DNA of 64,000 nucleotides from an uncultured Ruminococcus sp. GTDB taxonomy: Bacteria; Bacillota; Clostridia; Oscillospirales; Acutalibacteraceae. The notes under the pieces were generated by a model. It had not been told where the DNA came from and did not search any database. It worked only from the letters and a program-made list of their open reading frames with translations. A program made the position numbers and the translations under genes. The DNA lies in contig CAJUGO010000001.1 of assembly GCA_910585865.1 (NCBI GenBank), positions 248,001 to 312,000 on the forward strand, in the 5' to 3' direction. Shown piece after piece: positions 44,022 through 53,525 of this stretch (its first letter is position 1; every line of letters starts with the position of its first letter).

Positions 44022-44642
44022 TCAGAAAAGTTCTCCGTCAGGGGACTCGCTGTCCTCTGCTTCATCATTTTCAGAATCCCCGTCAAACTTTTCGGTACTG
44101 TCAATTTTCAGCTTCAACTCTTCCTTTAAATCAGACAGCTTTTCTTCAGCTGTAGGCACTGTTTCTGCAACAGTAATATTCTCAGCTGAATCAACTTCCA
44201 GAGAAGCTGTGTCCTGAACACTTCCAAAAGGCGACGATGTGTACTCATTCTCATTTGAACATGCAACCGTTATGTCAACAATTTCGGAAGAATTGTACTC
44301 GTGTGATTCGGGTGCCCCATAAAAAATATCATTCTGACTGTCAACAATTTTTCTGTAACACTCTCTTGCCTTGGCGATTTTTGCCTTGGATTTTTCAATC
44401 ACTTTAAAGAGTTTTTCACGGTCGGCTTCGCTTACTTTTGCACCTTTCTTTTCACTGTCATAATACGTTTTTCCAAGAGCAATATAAGCTCTGTTCATAA
44501 GCTCGCTTTCGCTTTTCATAACAAGCCTTAGTCTGTTAAGCTTAGCATTGGTTCTGTTCTTTTCAACAATAGTCTGCGTAACTGCCGATATAGTATCCAC
44601 AGCAGCGTTAACTGTTCCCTTTACGGAATCAAATATAGTCAT
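44022..44642 (-). CDS. Cytoplasmic helical protein, function unknown
   Basis: The 206-residue protein begins MTIFDSVKGTVNAAVDTIS and continues with a long amphipathic helix region (residues 25-110) containing MNRAYIALGKTYYDSEKKG. That pattern occurs in small Firmicutes proteins often joined to zinc ribbons; here no Cys ribbon is present. The second half is acidic, Ser/Glu-rich and probably disordered. It is divergent from the CpXC gene, with back-to-back promoters between them. Confidence 0.65.
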   Translation of the reverse strand: MTIFDSVKGTVNAAVDTISAVTQTIVEKNRTNAKLNRLRLVMKSESELMNRAYIALGKTYYDSEKKGAKVSEADREKLFKVIEKSKAKIAKARECYRKIVDSQNDIFYGAPESHEYNSSEIVDITVACSNENEYTSSPFGSVQDTASLEVDSAENITVAETVPTAEEKLSDLKEELKLKIDSTEKFDGDSENDEAEDSESPDGELF

Positions 44643-44703
44643 GGCAAATCTCCTTAACTCAAACGCACACAGTGCTAATAATTATCCTGTAACTCTATAT
44701 ATT

Positions 44704-44732
44704 ATTATGACAGATTATTTTGATAAAATCAA
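44704..44732 (-). promoter_or_regulatory. Promoter of the 44022-44642 gene
   Basis: Read on the minus strand, TTGATT (44732-44727), a 17-base spacer and CATAAT (44709-44704). It is back to back with the promoter at 44751. Confidence 0.65.
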
Positions 44733-44750
44733 TATTTTTTTAAAATTTAC

Positions 44751-44779
44751 TTGTTAAAACAACTGCCAATTGATATAAT
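44751..44779 (+). promoter_or_regulatory. Promoter of the CpXC gene
   Basis: TTGTTA (44751-44756), a 17-base spacer and TATAAT (44774-44779), preceded by TG to make an extended -10. Its start lies about 18 bases before the GTG codon, leaving a very short leader. Confidence 0.8.
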
Positions 44780-44802
44780 TGTCTGTAAAGAGGTGGTTTT
44801 GA

Positions 44803-45501
44803 GTGCCTGACAATAAAATTATTAAAGCAATTGTTTGCCCTATGTGCGGTGAGCTTTGCAAATCCGAAATATATACGAGCATTAATACTGCAATTAATAA
44901 AAATATGCGAAGCAAGGTTCTTGGCGGTGAGCTTTTCTCTTGGATGTGCCCGTCATGCAGTTATAAAGCAAGACTTAATTATCCCATACTTTATAACGAT
45001 ATGAAAAACCGTTTTATGGTGTATCTTATCCCAAAAATTGACAGATTCCAGCTTTGCGATAAAGAACTGGAAGAAAAATACAGTAATCTGCGAAATATAA
45101 ACAAGCGCATTGTACCTACATTTAATTCTTTTAAGGAAAAAATATTTATTTTTGAATCAGGACTTGATGATATGGCGGTTGAACTTACAAAACTTGCAAT
45201 TAGCCAGACTGTTTCAAAAAAGCTTAACGGCGCAAAAATTGTCGACGGATATCTTTCAATGTATGACCGCGAAAGCAATACCATGGGATTTACATATTTT
45301 GCCGGAGACAGCCGTTCGCCGTATGTTCAGACTGCACGTCTCGAAATTTACAGCAAATCAAAAGGAATTATAGATCAGCTTGCTTTTAAAGATAAAAAAC
45401 TTAAAGGTTTCATCAAGATTGACCGTGAATGGGCAGAAAACATACTTTACCGGTACAAACGAATGAAACACATTGAAAAGCTGAATAAGTTAAGAGAATG
45501 A
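44803..45501 (+). CDS. CpXC-domain protein
   Basis: The 232-residue protein has the CpXC-type double Cys pair, CPMCGE near residue 12 and CPSCSY near 48. The spacing and the intervening NKNMRSKVLGGELFSW match the CpXC domain (a probable zinc site of unknown role). The rest is a mixed alpha/beta region without known motifs. The start codon is GTG with GAGGTGG upstream; no alternative ATG fits. A strong terminator follows. Confidence 0.82.
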   Translation: MPDNKIIKAIVCPMCGELCKSEIYTSINTAINKNMRSKVLGGELFSWMCPSCSYKARLNYPILYNDMKNRFMVYLIPKIDRFQLCDKELEEKYSNLRNINKRIVPTFNSFKEKIFIFESGLDDMAVELTKLAISQTVSKKLNGAKIVDGYLSMYDRESNTMGFTYFAGDSRSPYVQTARLEIYSKSKGIIDQLAFKDKKLKGFIKIDREWAENILYRYKRMKHIEKLNKLRE

Positions 45502-45547
45502 TTTGCAAATAAATTACAACAAATATTAGGTTTTCGTATTGCAAAAA

Positions 45548-45592
45548 GCTGACTTCACAAATAAAGTGTTAAGTCAGCCTTTTGCTTTTTTA
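45548..45592. terminator. Terminator between convergent genes
   Basis: GCTGACTTCAC (45548-45558) pairs with GTG (45566-45568) and AAGTCAGC (45571-45578), with a small internal bulge. TTTTGCTTTTTT follows on the plus strand and AAAAAGC-type sequence on the other side, so it may act both ways. Confidence 0.82.
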
Positions 45593-45613
45593 AATTAACT
45601 TTTTTATATTACC

Positions 45614-46294
45614 TTACCGTGATAAAAAAATCTTTCTAACAAACTGCATGTGTAAACCGGCTTCATTAAAATATGCCGCAATTCCTAATAATACATTAAT
45701 AAAACCAAACCAAATACTGCTCGCGCCGAAAAACACACTTGCTGTACAAGCCATGGCAACTCCTGCATGAAAGCTTGCAATAGTAAGCCAATAAAATTTT
45801 GCCTTTGTCTGCTGATTTTTATCTTTATCAAAAAAATAATTTACAGTCGAAATTGTTGCAACACGGAGATTATTTGTTGAAAAAATTGGAGAAGTAACAT
45901 ATTCACCCGCTGTTCTGAATGCATTCCAAAGTATGGGAGTAACAAAAAGTATGGGCAAAATTGCCAGATAATGATTGCTTATATTTGGAAATATGCCGAT
46001 AACAGTTATCGCAGCGGAACAAATAATAAGACTAATTACCCGTACATCTGCTTTTACAAATCTTTTAATAAGTACATAAATAACATTTCCCAGAATATAT
46101 ACAACTAATGCACCGATAAGAAAAATCAGACCGGTAAAATCTGCACTGAAAACTTTACAAACTATATGTATGAGATTAGCTGTCTGTGCATTACCAAACA
46201 AATCACAGTGATTAAAAATGGCATATCCTCCAAAAAAGCCTCCTAATGTACTTACCGCGTAATGGAGGATATATTGTTTTTTCTCCTTATCCAT
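45614..46294 (-). CDS. YoaK/DUF1275 family membrane protein
   Basis: The 226-residue protein has about six transmembrane helices. The N-terminal segment STLGGFFGGYAIFNHCDLFG followed by NAQTANLI matches the DUF1275 signature in which a GG-D/G-Y run precedes F-NAQTGN. The family's transport function is undetermined. ATG 46294 is preceded by AAGGAAG. It is separated from the Nudix-deaminase gene by 79 bases. Confidence 0.85.
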   Translation of the reverse strand: MDKEKKQYILHYAVSTLGGFFGGYAIFNHCDLFGNAQTANLIHIVCKVFSADFTGLIFLIGALVVYILGNVIYVLIKRFVKADVRVISLIICSAAITVIGIFPNISNHYLAILPILFVTPILWNAFRTAGEYVTSPIFSTNNLRVATISTVNYFFDKDKNQQTKAKFYWLTIASFHAGVAMACTASVFFGASSIWFGFINVLLGIAAYFNEAGLHMQFVRKIFLSR

Positions 46295-46373
46295 TTCTAA
46301 CTTCCTTTTTAAATTTTTGCATAGTCAAAAAATTGCCCACAAATATCATAAACCTGCAAATTAATATGAATTT

Positions 46374-47279
46374 TTACAAATTTTCTTTAAATCTTGAAGT
46401 TCCCCACCATTCAGGTACAAGCTCCTTTAATGTAACTGTCTTTCTTGTATCTAAATCCAAAAGAATTTCAATATCCCCGCTGTCCTTATCCAGCTGCATC
46501 ATATATTCTCTGCATACTCCGCACGGAGCAACCACTTTGCCGTCGGAATCTATGGCTACAACCTTTGCAATACGGCTTTCACCGTTAGTAATCATGTTTG
46601 CAATTGCATTGCGCTCCCCACACATTCCCATGGTACACGCTGTGTCAATACAAACTCCCGTATAAATATTTCCCTCTTTTGACATAATAGCAGCACCAAC
46701 TGAACCTGCTTCAATGAACGGAGAAATTTCTCTGGGATTTATTACATTTTTAGCCGCAGTGTAGAGCCTGTCCCAATCATCCGTAATCCTGCCTGTAACT
46801 CTCTCATCTGTCACAATGTGCTCAATTCCGCTATGATCGCTGTTTAAATAATCTTTTAAAAACACCGGAAAAGCCCTAACATTACCCAACTCTTCCAGTG
46901 GTACCCAGTGCATAAGCTCTTTATCTCCGAAAGCTGTTATACTGCTGCTATTTAACTCTTTTGTTCCCCTTGGTTTCATCATATAATAAAAACTCAGTTC
47001 GTGACACTCCAGAGCATTTAATGTTCCTGTATTATCATTAAAAAAATTCTCATGTATTACTGCAAGATGATCAATCTCATAACAAACACCCGTCTCTTCA
47101 TATACCTCACGCAGCACAGCCTCTTCCGCAGTTTCTCCCATATGAACCGCACCGCCGATTGAATAATAATAATCATCTCTTTGATTGCTGGCAAAAAGAG
47201 CACAGCCATCCTCAATAATAATTGCAGCGGCACGATACCTGAACCAATTATTTTCCTTTGTAAATCCACAGTCATACAT
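46374..47279 (-). CDS. Nudix hydrolase-cytidine deaminase fusion protein
   Basis: The 301-residue protein starts at ATG 47279; the GTG at 47294 is part of the ribosome site. Residues 1-165 are a Nudix hydrolase with the box GETAEEAVLREVYEETG, which binds metal and cleaves nucleoside-diphosphate-type bonds. Residues 180-301 are a cytidine deaminase-like zinc domain with MCGERNAI (the catalytic Glu follows the first Cys) and PCGVCREYM. The C-terminus has PEWWGTSRF in place of the usual LPxAF. A combined role in nucleotide clean-up or salvage is inferred. Confidence 0.9.
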   Translation of the reverse strand: MYDCGFTKENNWFRYRAAAIIIEDGCALFASNQRDDYYYSIGGAVHMGETAEEAVLREVYEETGVCYEIDHLAVIHENFFNDNTGTLNALECHELSFYYMMKPRGTKELNSSSITAFGDKELMHWVPLEELGNVRAFPVFLKDYLNSDHSGIEHIVTDERVTGRITDDWDRLYTAAKNVINPREISPFIEAGSVGAAIMSKEGNIYTGVCIDTACTMGMCGERNAIANMITNGESRIAKVVAIDSDGKVVAPCGVCREYMMQLDKDSGDIEILLDLDTRKTVTLKELVPEWWGTSRFKENL

Positions 47280-47389
47280 ATTGTTTCTCCTCACTTTCGC
47301 TTTTTATATCTAATAAGATATGTTCTTTACAAATATGCGAACAAATAATTATAATTTACAGCCATAACACAGACTGCATATACACAAAA

Positions 47390-48736
47390 TCATTTTTCCT
47401 GATTAATCTGTTTTGAAAGGCCATACTGTTTTGCATATACTGACATAAAAATAATTGATATAATTATTGCAGCTGCCTCAGCAACCGGAAGAGCAGACCA
47501 AACTCCGTTTATACCGAATACAACAGGCAGTAAAAGCATGGCTGCACATTCAATTACAAATGTTCTTGTTATTGAAATTATCGCCGATATTTTACCGTTA
47601 TTCAGAGCCGTAAACAAACCTGATGCAAAAATATTAATTCCGCAGAGCAGATAATTCAACGCAAAAATTCTAAACCCGTTTATTGCAATATCTTCAAATT
47701 CAATATCCCCCGCCGAAAATATCCGAATCAACGGGTATGCAAAAACCTCTGCAAGCACAAACATAATCAATGAAACAAATGCCTCGGTTTTAAGACACAA
47801 CCTGAACAGCCTGCACAGCTTGTCCGTGTTTTTCGCACCGTAGTGAAAACTGATTATCGGCGAAACTCCCGAAGTAAAACCGAACGAAACTGCTACAAAG
47901 ATAAAATGAACATAAAGAATTGCACTGATTGCCGCTACTCCTTTGGAGCCTTCAAAATGCATCATCTGAACATTGAACAGTGCAGTCGTGACTGCTGTTG
48001 CAAGGTTTGAAATAGCCTCAGAGGAACCGTTTGCCATTGAGAACAGAATCCCTTTTGTATCAAAAACGGGTTTTTCAAAATGCAGCGGCTGTTTTTTGTT
48101 AAAAAACACAAGAATAGGAACTGCCCCTACTGCCATTCCGGCTATCGTACCAATCCCTGCACCGACAATCCCCCAATCAAGAACTGCCATAAACAAAATA
48201 TCCAGCACAATATTTGTTAATCCTGACAGGATTGAAAACACAAGCATTGTATTTGGCTTATTTGCTGTTATCAGATATGACTGATTGAGCATTTGCCACG
48301 TCATAACAAAACCAAACGGTATCATTATACTGCCGTACTCTGTACAGTATGGCAGTATAGTCTTGTCTGATCCAAACATCATATAAAGAGGTTCGGCAAA
48401 TATGGTAAATAATGCAGCTATCACAATGGAAAACAGCGTTGCAACAATAACTACTGATGACATAAAACTGTTGGCTTCCTTCTGTTTTCCTTCTCCCATT
48501 TTTTTAGCTATAATTGCATTTGACCCGGTTGAAAACATCAGACTTAACGCCATAAATACAAGTGTAAACGGATATACAATATTAATCGCAGACAAAGCGT
48601 CGCTTCCAACGCAGTTTGCTACCACAATACCGTCAACCACCGTATACATCGACATAAAAATCATCATCAGCACAGTAGGCAATGTAAATTTAAGTATTAT
48701 ATTTGCTTTTATTGGTTTGCTGTAAATTGATGTCAT
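47390..48736 (-). CDS. MATE family efflux transporter (MepA-like)
   Basis: The 448-residue, 12-helix transporter is distinct from the copy at 37004. The N-terminal helices read LKFTLPTVLMMIFMSMYTVVDG and VANCVGSDALSAIN, the pattern of the MepA-like MATE subgroup. Both halves are intact. The ribosome site ahead of ATG 48736 is weak (AGG). The substrate is unknown. Confidence 0.9.
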   Translation of the reverse strand: MTSIYSKPIKANIILKFTLPTVLMMIFMSMYTVVDGIVVANCVGSDALSAINIVYPFTLVFMALSLMFSTGSNAIIAKKMGEGKQKEANSFMSSVVIVATLFSIVIAALFTIFAEPLYMMFGSDKTILPYCTEYGSIMIPFGFVMTWQMLNQSYLITANKPNTMLVFSILSGLTNIVLDILFMAVLDWGIVGAGIGTIAGMAVGAVPILVFFNKKQPLHFEKPVFDTKGILFSMANGSSEAISNLATAVTTALFNVQMMHFEGSKGVAAISAILYVHFIFVAVSFGFTSGVSPIISFHYGAKNTDKLCRLFRLCLKTEAFVSLIMFVLAEVFAYPLIRIFSAGDIEFEDIAINGFRIFALNYLLCGINIFASGLFTALNNGKISAIISITRTFVIECAAMLLLPVVFGINGVWSALPVAEAAAIIISIIFMSVYAKQYGLSKQINQEK

Positions 48737-48833
48737 AATGTAAACCTGTATAGCCTTTGAAAATTATTTTACCTTACTTATTTTAATCATTAATACTAAT
48801 GATTATAGCATTTAATTATATATATTTCAACAT

Positions 48834-48862
48834 TTGTATTTTAATCCCAACTGTGCTATTAT
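48834..48862 (+). promoter_or_regulatory. Promoter of the HAD phosphatase gene
   Basis: TTGTAT (48834-48839), a 17-base spacer and TATTAT (48857-48862), with an extended-10 TG. The gene starts 24 bases later. Confidence 0.72.
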
Positions 48863-48886
48863 AGACAAATCAACGGAGGGGATTGT

Positions 48887-49546
48887 ATGATTACAGGCGC
48901 AGTTTTTGATATGGATGGATTAATGTTTGACACCGAACGGCTCGTTTACGAAACATGGCAGGCAATGATGGACGAAAAAGGATATAAATACAGTCTTGAG
49001 ATTTTTAAAAACACTATTGGTTTGAGAGCCGACGCATCAAAAGCATATTATCTAAGCCTTTTCGGCAATAATTTTGAATATGACTCTTTTAAATCACGTT
49101 CAAGAATAATTTTCATGAAAAGAGTCGAAAACGAAGGTGTTCCATTAAAAAAGGGTTTAATTGAGCTTTTGGAATTTTTAAAAGTTCAGCAATTTAAAAT
49201 TTCGCTTGCAACCTCAACCACATCTCAAACAGCCTTAAAACTGCTTAAAATGTCCGGAGTTTATAATTTTTTCGACACATTTGTATGCGGTGATGATGTA
49301 AAAAACGGCAAACCGCACCCCGAAGTATTTCTGACTGCCGCTGCTAAACTTGGTTTACTGCCCGAAAACTGTGTTGCTTTTGAAGACAGCATAAACGGAA
49401 TAAAATCAGCTTTTGCAGCAAATATGAAAACCGTTATGGTTCCTGATTATCTGCCGCCGACAGAAGAAATCAAACCAATGATTGGATATCTTTGCAGTGA
49501 TTTGTCACAGGCAATAAATTATATCCGAAAAGAAAATAAACTTTGA
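48887..49546 (+). CDS. HAD-superfamily phosphatase, beta-phosphoglucomutase-like
   Basis: The 219-residue cytoplasmic protein has a cap domain. Motif I is FDMDGLMFDTER with the nucleophile and acid Asp. Motif II is ATSTTS. Motif III is the Lys in GKPHPEVF. Motif IV is VAFEDSINGIKSA. The family includes beta-phosphoglucomutases and sugar-phosphate phosphatases. The exact substrate is unresolved, but motif I lacks the change that would mark a phosphonatase. The ribosome site is GGAGGGG. Confidence 0.9.
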   Translation: MITGAVFDMDGLMFDTERLVYETWQAMMDEKGYKYSLEIFKNTIGLRADASKAYYLSLFGNNFEYDSFKSRSRIIFMKRVENEGVPLKKGLIELLEFLKVQQFKISLATSTTSQTALKLLKMSGVYNFFDTFVCGDDVKNGKPHPEVFLTAAAKLGLLPENCVAFEDSINGIKSAFAANMKTVMVPDYLPPTEEIKPMIGYLCSDLSQAINYIRKENKL

Positions 49547-49713
49547 TACCAAAAAGATGCCAAAAATGTCGTTTGGCGGTAAAATCATTAAAATATATTT
49601 CTGAACCCTTTAAACAGATAATATGTAAAAAGCAAAAGAAAAATAGGGAATTTTTCCGTATTTTCTTATATATAACACTTTACAAACATTAATTTAAGTG
49701 TTAAAATTTATTG

Positions 49714-49805
49714 TGATACAATGTGTCTGTACTGTACATCATGTGTGTACGGTCTTTTACCGTATCAAATTTACACATTGTTGCGGCAGCATTTCCTTGT
49801 GCCGC
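49714..49805 (+). promoter_or_regulatory. Promoter and structured leader of the PFOR gene
   Basis: An extended -10, TGATACAAT (49714-49722), starts a leader of about 105 bases. Two perfect hairpins follow: TACGGT/ACCGTA (49748-49753, 49759-49764) and GCGGCA/TGCCGC (49783-49788, 49800-49805). The second ends 12 bases before AAAGGAGG. No canonical Rex site was seen. The upstream part of the gap (49547-49700) is AT-rich with nothing else evident. Confidence 0.5.
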
Positions 49806-49832
49806 TTTGATTATTAAAGGAGGACAATTCCA

Positions 49833-52800
49833 ATGGCAAGAAAAATGAAAACCATGGATGGTAACAGTGCTGTTGCTCATGTTTCTTATGCATTCACAGA
49901 TGTTGCTGCCATCTATCCTATTACCCCTTCTTCTGTAATGGCTGACCTTACCGATAAATTTTCGGCACAGGGTGTAAAAAACCTTTTCGGAAGAGAAGTA
50001 CAGGTAACTGAAATGCAGTCCGAGGGAGGCGCTTCAGGTGCAGTTCACGGTTCACTCGCAGCAGGTGCTTTAACTACTACATATACAGCTTCACAGGGTT
50101 TGCTCCTTATGATTCCTAATATGTATAAAATGGCCGGCGAGCTTTTGCCCGGTGTAATTCATGTATCTGCCCGTGCACTTACAAGCCACGCATTATCAAT
50201 TTTCGGCGATCACTCAGATATTTATGCATGCCGTCAGACAGGTTATGCAATGCTCTGCTCAAACAACCCGCAGGAATGTATGGATTTAGCTGCCGTTGCT
50301 CATCTTGCAGCAATTGAAGGCAGAGTTCCTTTCCTTCATTTCTTTGACGGTTTCAGAACTTCTCATGAGGTTCAGAAAATTGAGGAATGGGATTATGAAG
50401 ATCTCGGCGATATGCTTAACTGGGACGCAGTTGAGGCTTTCCGCCGCCGTGCCCTTAACCCTGAGCACCCTGTAACAAGAGGTACAGCTCAGAATGACGA
50501 TATATTCTTCCAGGCAAGAGAAGCTTGTAATAAATACTACGACGCAGTTCCTGAAGTTGTAGTTGAATATATGAACAAAGTTAATGCTAAGATAGGCACT
50601 AACTACAAACCTTTCAATTACTATGGCGCAGAAGATGCTGAGCATGTTATTGTTGCTATGGGTTCTGTTTGTGACTGTGTGGAAGAGGTTGTTGACTACC
50701 TCAACGCAGCAGGCGAAAAAGTCGGTCTTCTTAAAGTTCACCTTTACAGACCGTTCGTTGCTGACTATATGCTCAGCGAACTTCCAAAGACAGTTAAAAC
50801 AATCTCTGTTCTTGACAGAACAAAGGAACCTGGTTCAATCGGCGAACCTCTCTATCTTGATGTTCTTGCTGCTATCAACGGATCTGACTTTGCAGACGTA
50901 AAAGTATTTACAGGCAGATACGGTCTTGGTTCAAAGGACACAACACCTGGAGATATTATTGCTGTATACAGAAATGCAGAAGCTGATTCTCCAAAGAAGA
51001 GATTTACAATCGGCATCGTAGATGACGTTACAAATCTTTCACTTGATATTGTTGAAAATCCTGATACAACTCCTAAGGGCACACACAGCTGTAAATTCTG
51101 GGGTCTCGGCGCAGACGGCACAGTAGGCGCTAACAAGAACTCAATCAAAATCATCGGTGACAACACAGATATGTACGCTCAGGGTTATTTTGCTTATGAC
51201 TCAAAGAAGTCAGGCGGTCTTACTGTTTCTCACCTTCGTTTCGGCGACACACCAATCAAGTCAACTTACTATATTTCCAAAGCTGACTTTGTTGCCTGCC
51301 ACAATCCGTCATATGTAGATAAATACGATATTGTAGACGACCTTAAAGAAGGCGGTTCATTCCTTCTCAACTGTGCTTGGGATGTTGATGAACTATCACA
51401 GAGACTTCCGGGCAAGATGAAAAAGATTCTTGCTGAAAGAAACATTAACTTCTACACAATCGACGGTATCAAGATTGGTAAAGAAATCGGTCTCGGCGGC
51501 CGTATCAACACTGTGCTCCAGTCAGCATTCTTTAAGATTGCAGACATTATTCCTGCCGATAAGGCTAAGGAGCTTATGAAGGCTGCTGCTAAGAAATCAT
51601 ATATGAAAAAGGGTCAGGCTATTGTAGATATGAACTACGCTGCTATTGACCGCGGTATGGAAGACCTCAAGAAGGTTGACATCCCTGCTGAATGGGCTAA
51701 CTGCACAGACGATGCTGTTGCTGACACAGTTTCAGGCGAAGGTGCTCTCGTTGAATATGTAAACGGCGTATTAAAGCCTGTTAACGCTTACAAGGGCAAC
51801 AAGCTTCCTGTATCTTCATTTATGGATCATGTTGACGGTACAGCTCCTAACGGTTCTTCTGCTTTTGAAAAGAGAGGAATCGCAGTGGATGTTCCTGAAT
51901 GGAACTCAGACAACTGTATTCAGTGTAACAAGTGTGCTATTGTTTGTCCTCACGCTGTAATCCGTCCTGTTGCTATGACTGACGACGAAGTTGCTGCTGC
52001 TCCTGAGGGAACCAAGAGCATTCCGATGATCGGTCTTAAGGATCTTAAATTCGTTATGACTGTTTCGACTCTTGACTGTACAGGCTGCGGTGCCTGCGCA
52101 CAGGTTTGCCCGGGCAAGAAGGGTGAAAAAGCTCTCACAATGAAACCTATTGATTCACAGCGTACTAAGCAGGCTATCTTCGACTATGCTTTAGATCTTG
52201 ACGAGAAGCCTGAAGTAAATGAGAAATTCAAGTTCTCAACTGTAAAGGGCAGTCAGTTTAAACAGCCTCTCCTTGAGTTCTCCGGTGCATGTGCAGGCTG
52301 CGGTGAAACACCTTATGCAAAGCTTGTAACACAGCTCTTTGGCGACAGAATGTTTATAGCAAACGCAACAGGCTGTTCATCAATCTGGGGTGCTTCTGCT
52401 CCTGCTACACCTTACACAAGCAACAAAAAGGGCTTTGGTCCTGCTTGGCAAAACTCATTGTTTGAAGATAACGCTGAGTTCGGTCTTGGTATGGCTCTCG
52501 GTCAGAAGGCTATCCGCAACAGACTTATTGAGTATGTTGAAAATATTCAAAAGGATACTGACAGCGACGACCTTAAGACTGCTTGTCAGAACTACCTTGA
52601 CACTGTTACAGACTCAACTTCAAGCCGTCCTGCAACTGACGCTCTTATTGCAGAACTTGAAAAGAACACAGAGGATGCTAAGGTTGGCGAACTTGTTAAA
52701 AAGACTTTAGTTGACAAGGATGAACTTGCTAAGAAGTCCATGTGGATCTTCGGCGGCGACGGCTGGGCTTATGATATCGGCTTTGGCGGTCTTGACCATG

Positions 52801-53393
52801 TAATCGCATCAGGCGAAAACGTTAACATCCTTGTATTTGATACAGAAGTTTATTCAAATACAGGCGGCCAGGCTTCAAAGGCTACACCTGTAGGTTCTGT
52901 TGCTCAGTTTGCAGCAGCAGGTAAGGCTGTTAAGAAGAAAGACCTTGCAGCAATTGCAATGAGCTACGGCTATGTATATGTTGCACAGTGCGCTATGGGA
53001 GCTGACAACAATCAGGTTCTTAAGGCTATGGTTGAAGCTGAAAGCTACAACGGTCCTTCACTCATCATCTGCTACGCTCCATGTATCAATCATGGTATTA
53101 AGGGCGGTATGGGAATTGCTCAGCTTGAGGAGAAAAAAGCAGTTGACGCTGGTTACTGGAATATTTTCCGCTATGATCCGCGCCTTGCTGACGAGGGCAA
53201 GAATCCGTTTATACTCGACAGCAAAGCTCCGACAGCATCATACCGTGACTTTATTATGGGTGAGGTTCGTTACAATTCACTTACACGTTCATTCCCTGAA
53301 AGAGCAGAAGAACTCTTTACACAGGCTGAAAAAGTTGCCGAGCAGAAGTATGCTCATCTTGAAAAGCTTGCAAGTTTTGAGGATGCTGAATAA
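49833..53393 (+). CDS. nifJ: Pyruvate:ferredoxin (flavodoxin) oxidoreductase
   Basis: This single-chain enzyme oxidises pyruvate to acetyl-CoA and CO2 while reducing ferredoxin, the central step of clostridial fermentation. The 1186-residue length is typical. The N-terminal pyruvate domains contain YPITPSSVMAD and GREVQVTEMQSEGGASG. The two [4Fe-4S] sites of the ferredoxin domain are CIQCNKCAIVCPH and CTGCGACAQVCPG (near 690-760). CAGCGETPYAK binds the third cluster. The TPP site is FGGDGWAYDIGFGG with VYSNTGGQAS. Codon use is more biased than in neighbours, consistent with high expression. Confidence 0.97.
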   Translation: MARKMKTMDGNSAVAHVSYAFTDVAAIYPITPSSVMADLTDKFSAQGVKNLFGREVQVTEMQSEGGASGAVHGSLAAGALTTTYTASQGLLLMIPNMYKMAGELLPGVIHVSARALTSHALSIFGDHSDIYACRQTGYAMLCSNNPQECMDLAAVAHLAAIEGRVPFLHFFDGFRTSHEVQKIEEWDYEDLGDMLNWDAVEAFRRRALNPEHPVTRGTAQNDDIFFQAREACNKYYDAVPEVVVEYMNKVNAKIGTNYKPFNYYGAEDAEHVIVAMGSVCDCVEEVVDYLNAAGEKVGLLKVHLYRPFVADYMLSELPKTVKTISVLDRTKEPGSIGEPLYLDVLAAINGSDFADVKVFTGRYGLGSKDTTPGDIIAVYRNAEADSPKKRFTIGIVDDVTNLSLDIVENPDTTPKGTHSCKFWGLGADGTVGANKNSIKIIGDNTDMYAQGYFAYDSKKSGGLTVSHLRFGDTPIKSTYYISKADFVACHNPSYVDKYDIVDDLKEGGSFLLNCAWDVDELSQRLPGKMKKILAERNINFYTIDGIKIGKEIGLGGRINTVLQSAFFKIADIIPADKAKELMKAAAKKSYMKKGQAIVDMNYAAIDRGMEDLKKVDIPAEWANCTDDAVADTVSGEGALVEYVNGVLKPVNAYKGNKLPVSSFMDHVDGTAPNGSSAFEKRGIAVDVPEWNSDNCIQCNKCAIVCPHAVIRPVAMTDDEVAAAPEGTKSIPMIGLKDLKFVMTVSTLDCTGCGACAQVCPGKKGEKALTMKPIDSQRTKQAIFDYALDLDEKPEVNEKFKFSTVKGSQFKQPLLEFSGACAGCGETPYAKLVTQLFGDRMFIANATGCSSIWGASAPATPYTSNKKGFGPAWQNSLFEDNAEFGLGMALGQKAIRNRLIEYVENIQKDTDSDDLKTACQNYLDTVTDSTSSRPATDALIAELEKNTEDAKVGELVKKTLVDKDELAKKSMWIFGGDGWAYDIGFGGLDHVIASGENVNILVFDTEVYSNTGGQASKATPVGSVAQFAAAGKAVKKKDLAAIAMSYGYVYVAQCAMGADNNQVLKAMVEAESYNGPSLIICYAPCINHGIKGGMGIAQLEEKKAVDAGYWNIFRYDPRLADEGKNPFILDSKAPTASYRDFIMGEVRYNSLTRSFPERAEELFTQAEKVAEQKYAHLEKLASFEDAE

Positions 53394-53413
53394 TTTAGCT
53401 TTATTCTAAATTT

Positions 53414-53448
53414 ACCGCAGAGAAGTTTAGCTTCTCTGCGGTTTTGTT
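53414..53448 (+). terminator. Rho-independent terminator of nifJ
   Basis: A perfect 12-pair stem, ACCGCAGAGAAG (53414-53425) with CTTCTCTGCGGT (53431-53442), is followed by TTTGTTT. Confidence 0.95.
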
Positions 53449-53525
53449 TAATAAACTGTCAATTGTTTTCCCTTATTATACTTAAACACAAATAAAAACC
53501 TTTTATCTGTGAGGAGGTGCATATA

